Shown here in pieces: positions 58,457-64,000 of a stretch of DNA of 64,000 bases (the first letter of the stretch is position 1; each line of letters begins with the position of its first letter). A model generated the notes under the pieces. The model did no database searches, was not told the origin of the DNA, and was given only the letters and a program-made list of their open reading frames with translations. The stretch comes from Idiomarina fontislapidosi (GTDB lineage Bacteria > Pseudomonadota > Gammaproteobacteria > Enterobacterales > Alteromonadaceae). The DNA lies in NCBI RefSeq assembly GCF_003226255.1, contig NZ_QJST01000006.1, positions 62,001 through 126,000 of the forward strand. Reading direction: 5' to 3'. The translations under genes were made by a program, and so were the position numbers.

Positions 58457-59503
58457 TTACAGTTTTCCTCTTGCTGAAACTCGAGACGGTTTATTTGCCA
58501 TCATAGACTCGATGATCCGATGATAATTCTCTAGCCGCCATGGGAGTATTTCACCCTGTTCGACAGCTTCTTGCAATGCACAGCCCGGATCATTTTTATG
58601 CTTACAATCTTTGAACTTACATGCCCCAAGATAGGGCTGAAAATCAATATAACCCGATGCGACTTGTTCAGGCTCGAGGTGCCATAAGGCAAATTCCCGT
58701 ATCCCCGGCGAGTCGATTAAGGCACCACCACTTTTAAGTGGATACCATGTCGCGACTGTGGTCGTATGCTGACCTAAGCCCGAGTTTGTTGAGACCTCTT
58801 TCGTCTCGGTCGCCACTTCGGGCAACAGCTGGTTTACGATGGACGACTTGCCGACACCACTTTGACCAACCACGATCGAAATATGTTCACTTAACATACT
58901 ATTGAGTTCTGCCATGCCATCGGCTGTTTTGCTGCTGACCCATAATACCTGATATCCAATCGCACGATAGTCAGCCAAACGTTGTTCAATTAGCGCACGC
59001 TCGTCGGCATCGATGTCAGTCAATAAGTCTGCTTTATTTAGAACGATAATAGGCTCGATATCGATCGCTTCACAGGCGACGATGTAACGATCAATAATTT
59101 GTGTGGTGAAGCTCGGTAGCACACTTGAAATGACAAATATCTGGTCGATGTTTGCGGCAACAGGTTTGAGTCCGTCGTAATAGTCAGGACGTGATAGTAG
59201 AGATTCTCGCTCGTGCACGGCTTCGATAATACCGCGCATGCCGTCTTGTGATTGCAGCATAGGACGCCATTGAACTTTGTCCCCGGTCACTAGCGAATCG
59301 ACGGTGCGACGAATGTGGCAGCGAACAATCTCATTCTCGCCGGTCAGCAAATCGGCATGTTGACCATAACGACTGACAATAATGCCCGTTTCGCTGGCGC
59401 CTAGCTGGTCGCTCGGCACATCGATTTCTTGCGCGAGACGCTTCTCGCGGTTTTGTTGAATTCGACGTTTTTGTCCTTTATTCAGGCGTTTTTGCTTGGC
59501 CAA
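58457..59503 (-). CDS. rsgA: Ribosome small-subunit GTPase RsgA
   Basis: RsgA is a circularly permuted GTPase that checks late 30S subunit assembly. The 348 residues show the G4 motif LNKADLL before the G1 motif GQSGVGKSS and G3 DSPGIREF, in that permuted order. An N-terminal OB fold follows the basic leader (KQKRLNKGQKRRIQQNR), and a C-terminal zinc finger (CKFKDCKH...C) is present. It is divergent from orn with a 72-base gap. The next gene, psd, starts directly at its stop. Confidence 0.97.
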   Translation of the reverse strand: MAKQKRLNKGQKRRIQQNREKRLAQEIDVPSDQLGASETGIIVSRYGQHADLLTGENEIVRCHIRRTVDSLVTGDKVQWRPMLQSQDGMRGIIEAVHERESLLSRPDYYDGLKPVAANIDQIFVISSVLPSFTTQIIDRYIVACEAIDIEPIIVLNKADLLTDIDADERALIEQRLADYRAIGYQVLWVSSKTADGMAELNSMLSEHISIVVGQSGVGKSSIVNQLLPEVATETKEVSTNSGLGQHTTTVATWYPLKSGGALIDSPGIREFALWHLEPEQVASGYIDFQPYLGACKFKDCKHKNDPGCALQEAVEQGEILPWRLENYHRIIESMMANKPSRVSARGKL

Positions 59504-59516
59504 TCGCTTTACCTTG

Positions 59517-59545
59517 TTGCCACTTACGGTTTAACGCTATCATAA
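59517..59545 (+). promoter_or_regulatory. Candidate promoter of orn
   Basis: A TTGCCA box (59517-59522) and a TCATAA box (59540-59545) are 17 bases apart in the rsgA-orn gap. This is a modest match and unconfirmed. It would start transcription near 59552, upstream of the chosen orn start at 59576. Confidence 0.35.
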
Positions 59546-59575
59546 CCTAAAATGAGTCGAGTTAAGAGAGTTCGA

Positions 59576-60127
59576 ATGAGTGAAGAACAAAAAAGTCAGC
59601 GTTTAATTTGGATCGATTTAGAGATGACGGGATTAAACCCTGATTATGACCATGTTATTGAAGTGGCAACTATCGTTACCGACGCACAATTGAATATTCT
59701 GGCCGAAGGACCGACGATCGCAATACATCAACCGCAGGCCAACCTCGATAAAATGGACGACTGGAACGTCAAAACGCATACTGGTTCCGGGTTAGTTGAA
59801 CGCGTGAAAAGCAGTCAACACAGCGAGCAAGATGCCGTACGCGAGACGATTGCTTTTTTATCTGAGTACGTGGACCCCAATACATCTCCGATGTGCGGTA
59901 ACTCGATTTGTCAGGATCGCCGATTTTTAGCACGTCATATGCCAGAACTAGAAGCCTTTTTCCATTATCGTAATCTTGATGTCAGCACGGTAAAGGAACT
60001 GGCAAGACGCTGGAAGCCCGAGGCTATGAATGGTTTTAAAAAGAAAGGTGCGCATGAAGCCCTTGCGGATATTCGTGAGTCTATCGAAGAACTCAAATAT
60101 TACAGAGAACATTTTTTCGCCATTTAA
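59576..60127 (+). CDS. orn: Oligoribonuclease
   Basis: Orn degrades very short RNAs, including pGpG from c-di-GMP breakdown, and is essential in many gammaproteobacteria. The 183-residue DEDDh exonuclease shows [17 protein letters not shown] and [12 protein letters not shown], with the four acidic residues and the catalytic histidine. I chose the ATG at 59576, served by AAGAGAG, instead of an ATG at 59552 that gives eight extra unconserved residues. Orn may complete the c-di-GMP breakdown begun by the EAL protein in this window. Confidence 0.96.
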   Translation: MSEEQKSQRLIWIDLEMTGLNPDYDHVIEVATIVTDAQLNILAEGPTIAIHQPQANLDKMDDWNVKTHTGSGLVERVKSSQHSEQDAVRETIAFLSEYVDPNTSPMCGNSICQDRRFLARHMPELEAFFHYRNLDVSTVKELARRWKPEAMNGFKKKGAHEALADIRESIEELKYYREHFFAI

Positions 60128-60149
60128 ACGGGTTGCTGCGAAAAAGCGG

Positions 60150-60177
60150 TTGACGTGGGCGGCGGTTTCAGTAGAAT
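60150..60177 (+). promoter_or_regulatory. Promoter of the tRNA-Gly genes
   Basis: A consensus-like TTGACG (60150-60155) and TAGAAT (60172-60177) with a 16-base spacer lie just before the first tRNA. The region after the -10 box is GC-rich (CGCCGC), the form typical of stringently controlled stable-RNA promoters. Confidence 0.65.
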
Positions 60178-60195
60178 ACACGCCGCACTGACGAT

Positions 60196-60271
<76 letters not shown>

Positions 60272-60300
60272 AGTCAGACTCTCCTAATACTTATTTATTT

Positions 60301-60312
60301 GCACCTAGGTGC
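60301..60312. repeat. Perfect 12-bp palindrome between the tRNA genes
   Basis: GCACCTAGGTGC is its own reverse complement and sits within the 63-base spacer between the two tRNA-Gly copies. It may be a processing signal or chance. Confidence 0.35.
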
Positions 60313-60334
60313 GGATAATAAAAAGTACCGAAAT

Positions 60335-60410
<76 letters not shown>

Positions 60411-60417
60411 AATTTTT

Positions 60418-61347
60418 TCAGTATTCGCTCCCTAACATGCCTTTTAAGTGCGCCACTACGCTACGTCCCAGTGCACTATGATCATACCCACCCTCGAGTG
60501 TCGAAACGATACGACCTGAACAATGTTGGTCTGCAATTCGTTTTAGCTTTTGTGTTATCCAAAAGTAGTCATCTTCTTTGAGCAAGAATTGCGACATTTC
60601 ATCTTCAATATGACCATCGAACCCTGCTGAGATTAAGATTAACTCGGGCGCAAAGGCTTCAACCTTTGGTAAAATCTGGTAGTAAACCACTTCGCGCCAG
60701 TCCAAGCTTTTACTGCCTGCAGGCAGACCGATCGAGACAATGTGCTCGTCACTGACGTTCTCGTCAACATAAGGGTAAAGCTGTGATTGAAAGGTCGAAC
60801 AGAACAACACATTGGGATGAGCTCGAATGATATCTTCTGTACCGTTGCCGTGGTGAACGTCAAAATCCACAATAGCAACCCGTGATAAGCCATAGGCCTG
60901 TTGCGCGTAGAGCGCCGCGATAGCTACATTGTTGAAAACACAAAAACCCATTGCTTGATCACGCGTTGCATGATGTCCAGGCGGGCGTACAAGGCAGAAT
61001 GCTTGCTTATTCTCTTCTGATAGTACTTTATCGACCGCGGCAATGTTGGCACCGACCGCATGAAGTGCCGAATCGAGGGTGTCAGGCGTCATCGGTGTAT
61101 CTGGATCGAGCCACACGTGACCTTGCTTAGGTTGTTTGTGATAAAGCTCGCTGATGTAGGCATCGGTATGTGCCAATTTGATATGCTCTAACGTGGCGGC
61201 TCCTGCTTGTTCGCGTGTTAGGACAAAATCGAGTCCGGAGCGGATAAGTTGGTCATTCACGGCATCGATCCGCGCTGGACATTCGGGATGTTCACTGTCC
61301 GGATTGTGCAGGAGGCAATGTGGGTGCGAATAAAGATAAATGCTCAT
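60418..61347 (-). CDS. Histone deacetylase family protein (AcuC/acetylpolyamine amidohydrolase type)
   Basis: A 309-residue zinc-dependent deacetylase. The RPPGHHAT motif with the catalytic histidines, VDFDVHHGNGTEDI with the zinc aspartate and histidine, and SAGFDGHIEDEM with the second zinc aspartate are all present. Bacterial relatives remove acetyl groups from proteins (AcuC) or polyamines. The ATG overlaps the upstream acetyl-CoA hydrolase/GNAT stop by four bases (ATGA), so the two are translationally coupled. Its substrate is not established, but a pairing with an acetyltransferase domain suggests protein deacetylation. Confidence 0.88.
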   Translation of the reverse strand: MSIYLYSHPHCLLHNPDSEHPECPARIDAVNDQLIRSGLDFVLTREQAGAATLEHIKLAHTDAYISELYHKQPKQGHVWLDPDTPMTPDTLDSALHAVGANIAAVDKVLSEENKQAFCLVRPPGHHATRDQAMGFCVFNNVAIAALYAQQAYGLSRVAIVDFDVHHGNGTEDIIRAHPNVLFCSTFQSQLYPYVDENVSDEHIVSIGLPAGSKSLDWREVVYYQILPKVEAFAPELILISAGFDGHIEDEMSQFLLKEDDYFWITQKLKRIADQHCSGRIVSTLEGGYDHSALGRSVVAHLKGMLGSEY

Positions 61348-63203
61348 GAGGATGACTCTTGTTGTTCTTGCTCTTGTTCTTGATTTAGCTCGAGTTTTAG
61401 CATGACTTCGCCTGGCTCATCACTTGCCTGACGTACGAATCCCGATTTTTCAAATACGTTGAGCATAGGCTTGTTATTGACCAGAACCACAGCCTGCATC
61501 GAGTCAAGACCTCGCGACTTGGCGATACGTATCATTTCTTGTAATAACACACTTGCCATGCCTTGACCTTGATAGTGCTCACGCGTCACAAAGGCCACCT
61601 CACAGCTATTATGCGACTCAATAAAGTAATAGCGTCCAACAGCCATGATTTTAGCCGCCGATCCTTTTTGTCGAACAATACACAGCGCTAAATCGACGGA
61701 CTGATCAATACTCACGAGGGTACAGGATTTCTCGCGACTCATCTGTGTCGGCACCGCGTTGTATCTTAACTGTAAGGTTTCTTTTGTATGTGAATAAAAG
61801 AACTCTTGTAGACGCCGTTCATCTGATGGGTACAACGGCCTTAAATCAAACTCCTCGCCTGCAAAGCTGATCTTCTTAAAGCCGATTTCGCCAAGTTCCG
61901 GTACATCACTCGGTGTGAGTTGTTGGTAATGGGGGACCCAATAATGTTGACGCACCTGCTGCAAGAGTTGTTGGCGAAACTTCGGGTGTGCAACGCGAAT
62001 AAGCTCAAGTGCTCGTTCACGAATACTTTTGCCACGTAAAGATGCAACACCGAACTCGGTTACTACGTAATGGACATGACCCCGTGAGGTGACTACACCA
62101 GCCCCTTCTTGTATGTGCGGGACGATGCGCGATATTTTTCCGTCTTCGGTTGTTGATGGCAGCGCTATCACGGGTTTTCCGCCCTGGCTGAGTGAGGCTC
62201 CGCGGCTGAAGTCAACTTGCCCACCAATACCCGAATAGAATTGGTGCCCGATTGAGTCAGATACCACTTGCCCAGTCAGATCGACTTCAATCGCGCTATT
62301 GATGGCAATAAGGTTGTCGTTCCGTGCAATGTTGGTGGGCGAGTTGACATACTCACTTGGATAAAAGCCAACATGCGGGTTTCTATCAACGAAATCGTAA
62401 AGTGCTTGGCTACCCATACAAAAGCTGGTGACAATTTTGTTTGGATGAAAGGTTTTTTTGCGATTGTTGATAACACCTTTAAGCATCAGGTTCATGATGT
62501 CGTCGGTAATCAGTTCGCTATGTACGCCGAGATCTTTATGGTTACCTAAATAGTGTAACGCTGCAGCACAGATACGTCCTAACCCAATTTGTAGCGTACA
62601 GCCGTCGCGTACAAGTAGCGCAATATACTGGCCGATACGCTCGATAATTTTGTTGTCTACAGTATCGGGGGGAGGTAACTGCGGTAGCGGTTCGTCGTGA
62701 TACCAGAAATGATCAATTTGGTTTTTATGCAGGAACGATTGACCAAAGGTCACGGGCATATGCTCGTTGACTTGAGCGATGACCGTATTGGCCGATTTCG
62801 CAGCTGCGGCGACCACATCGACTGAAACCCCCATGGAGTGGTAACCGTACTGGTCGGCTGGGCTGACCATAATCAGTGCGGCATCTAAGGGTAGGATACC
62901 GTTATTAAATAAATTGGGGATATCGGAAATGAAACAGGGGGTATAGTCTGCGCGCCCTTCATTCACCGCACTTCGGACATTATCTCCGCCAATAAAGAAT
63001 GTGTTTACTTTGAATAGTTGCTGGTGTTCAGGTAACGCCCACTTATTGTCTGAAAGCGTCATCAATTGAACCACTTCAATATCGTGCAAGTGTTTCGCGT
63101 TATTGATGAGATCGTCGATCAATGCAGTAGGAACCGCTGCGTGGGATCCAATAAAAATGCGCTGTCCAGATTTTAGGATCTTAGACCAATCAAGTTTGCT
63201 CAT
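61344..63203 (-). CDS. Acetyl-CoA hydrolase/transferase fused to a GNAT acetyltransferase domain
   Basis: A 619-residue two-part protein. Residues about 1-430 form an acetyl-CoA hydrolase/CoA-transferase domain: LQIGLGRICAAAL and HSELITDDIMNLMLKG correspond to the catalytic region with its glutamate, and GGQVDFSRGASLSQGGKPVIALPST is typical. Residues about 450-600 form a GNAT domain (RPLYPSDERRLQEFFYSHT, AFVTREHYQGQGMASVLLQEMI, NKPMLNVFEKSGF) with the Q/G-x-G-x-A acetyl-CoA site. A Gln/Glu-rich tail ends the protein. I chose ATG 63203 with an AAGGCGG site; a GTG at 63209 is less likely. It may couple acetyl-CoA metabolism to protein acetylation. Confidence 0.88.
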   Translation of the reverse strand: MSKLDWSKILKSGQRIFIGSHAAVPTALIDDLINNAKHLHDIEVVQLMTLSDNKWALPEHQQLFKVNTFFIGGDNVRSAVNEGRADYTPCFISDIPNLFNNGILPLDAALIMVSPADQYGYHSMGVSVDVVAAAAKSANTVIAQVNEHMPVTFGQSFLHKNQIDHFWYHDEPLPQLPPPDTVDNKIIERIGQYIALLVRDGCTLQIGLGRICAAALHYLGNHKDLGVHSELITDDIMNLMLKGVINNRKKTFHPNKIVTSFCMGSQALYDFVDRNPHVGFYPSEYVNSPTNIARNDNLIAINSAIEVDLTGQVVSDSIGHQFYSGIGGQVDFSRGASLSQGGKPVIALPSTTEDGKISRIVPHIQEGAGVVTSRGHVHYVVTEFGVASLRGKSIRERALELIRVAHPKFRQQLLQQVRQHYWVPHYQQLTPSDVPELGEIGFKKISFAGEEFDLRPLYPSDERRLQEFFYSHTKETLQLRYNAVPTQMSREKSCTLVSIDQSVDLALCIVRQKGSAAKIMAVGRYYFIESHNSCEVAFVTREHYQGQGMASVLLQEMIRIAKSRGLDSMQAVVLVNNKPMLNVFEKSGFVRQASDEPGEVMLKLELNQEQEQEQQESSS

Positions 63204-63337
63204 AGTCACCGCCTTGAAGGGGATTTTCTTTATTTAGATTGAGCGCTAAATAAGCTAAACTGTTACAGGATGTTGCAAAGTCGTATACAATGTCGCCGCT
63301 TACACAAAAAATATAACAAAAAGTTGGACGCATATCC

Positions 63338-64000
63338 GTGAAATTTGCCAAAACTCATGAGTCATTCAGACAAATACTTTTCCTATTGTTGCTGAGCCTT
63401 GCGGTAATTGGCTATGCGTCTTTAGTCGAAGCAAGTGGAATTCAGGATGAATCTGCTCAGTCGATAGAGTCGCAGCTCGATGATTACCTTAATCAGTCGG
63501 CGGCTGATGACTTTGATGGCAAAGCCTTTTTGCAGCCGGTGATTAATCGCTTAACTTCTTCGACACCGCTTGCGACGCGTGTTAGGGCATGGACTTATTG
63601 GGCCTCAGAGTTTGCCTACGATGAGCAATTCGACAAAGCGAATGGCGTTTTAGAGCAAATTGGGAAGGAGGTTCAGCGTAGTGATGATGCGAACCTGAAA
63701 GCCGAGTTACTTGCCAATAAAATCGACCTTCTGGTTATGGATGGCAAGCTCGATAAGGCATTTATTAAAGTGCCAGACCTTGAAGCGATGATGCCTCAAG
63801 TACAAAGTCCTCGTATTAATTATTACGCCTACAATCTGCTGTCGCAGCTCTACACCGAGTGGAGTCGCTATGAAATAGCGTTAGGTTATTTGATTAAGGC
63901 GCAGTCCGCACTTGACCACATGCAAGGGATTAATCAGCTGCGGCGCCGCCTGTTTTTGAAATCTTCGATCGCGGATATTCAATTAAGACTCGAACAGTGG
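63338..64000 (+). CDS. Start of a secreted or anchored protein, probably with TPR-like helical repeats (incomplete)
   Basis: The frame is open from GTG 63338 to the window end (221 codons), so the gene continues beyond. The N-terminus has a hydrophobic signal or anchor (ILFLLLLSLAVIGYASLVEA), and the rest is helical with an alternating pattern of bulky residues and A/L positions (ARVRAWTYWASEFAYDEQFDKAN, YYAYNLLSQLYTEWSRYEIALGYLIKAQ), like tetratricopeptide repeats. In marine gammaproteobacteria such a region often precedes a membrane helix and GGDEF domain, but that part is not visible. I do not assign a function. A TGTTAC/TATACA pair (63261-63289) may be its promoter. Confidence 0.6.
   Translation, partial: MKFAKTHESFRQILFLLLLSLAVIGYASLVEASGIQDESAQSIESQLDDYLNQSAADDFDGKAFLQPVINRLTSSTPLATRVRAWTYWASEFAYDEQFDKANGVLEQIGKEVQRSDDANLKAELLANKIDLLVMDGKLDKAFIKVPDLEAMMPQVQSPRINYYAYNLLSQLYTEWSRYEIALGYLIKAQSALDHMQGINQLRRRLFLKSSIADIQLRLEQW

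Overview
The window looks like chromosome from a marine gammaproteobacterium of the Alteromonadales, most likely an Idiomarina/Pseudidiomarina-type organism. This is inferred from gene order and protein character; no database search was possible. Supporting signs are conserved gammaproteobacterial blocks (gppA-rhlB / trxA-rho-ubiD-fre, rsd / nudC-hemE, slyX / fkpA, rsgA / orn), two large TonB-dependent receptors, many secreted or lipoprotein peptidases, an arginine succinyltransferase (ast) cluster, and an absence of sugar-uptake genes. Base composition and codon use look even throughout. I saw no insertion sequence, prophage, integrase, CRISPR array or rRNA operon. Coding density is very high and no gap without a gene exceeds about 300 bases.

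Layout. 1-6890: 3' end of hemB, then gppA-like/rhlB on the minus strand and trxA, rho, ubiD, fre on the plus strand. 6893-12128: a thiamine-salvage operon led by a TPP riboswitch: TonB receptor, YkoF-like thiamine-binding protein, PnuT-type permease, ThiK-like kinase and probably an MFS transporter. 12159-18966: DUF3185 protein, a second TonB receptor with a palindromic operator candidate, Dps, TrhO, TauE/SafE, CNNM/CBS and YqaA-family membrane proteins. 19098-23835: hemH, a retropepsin-like protease, a secreted protein and a CHASE-type GGDEF/EAL protein. 24034-37083: peptide and amino-acid catabolism (M1, M16, S9 and M3 peptidases, GdhA) with glutathione reductase and small orphans. 37092-41331: DUF2970, rpe, trpS, pabA and an HDOD protein. 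41614-46995: astC/argD, astA, astD, DUF3802, an OsmC-like protein and rlmJ. 46997-50032: prkB, slyX, a WD40 lipoprotein and an FkpA-like lipoprotein. 50093-56853: rsd, nudC, hemE and an RND efflux pair. 56862-60127: ugpQ-like, psd, rsgA and orn. 60196-60410: two identical tRNA-Gly genes. 60418-64000: an HDAC-family deacetylase overlapping an acetyl-CoA hydrolase/GNAT fusion, then the start of an unidentified secreted protein.

How the genes work together. The clearest physiological theme is protein and amino-acid use: peptidases release peptides and amino acids, GdhA links glutamate to 2-oxoglutarate, and the ast genes degrade arginine to glutamate. Three separate haem genes (hemB, hemH, hemE) are present. 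The thiamine block describes a complete uptake-and-trapping route across both membranes, and its leader shows a legible on/off switch: a hairpin that buries the ribosome binding site competes with an anti-aptamer pairing. The other system worth attention is the translationally overlapping acetyl-CoA hydrolase/GNAT and deacetylase pair, which could form a reversible acylation module.
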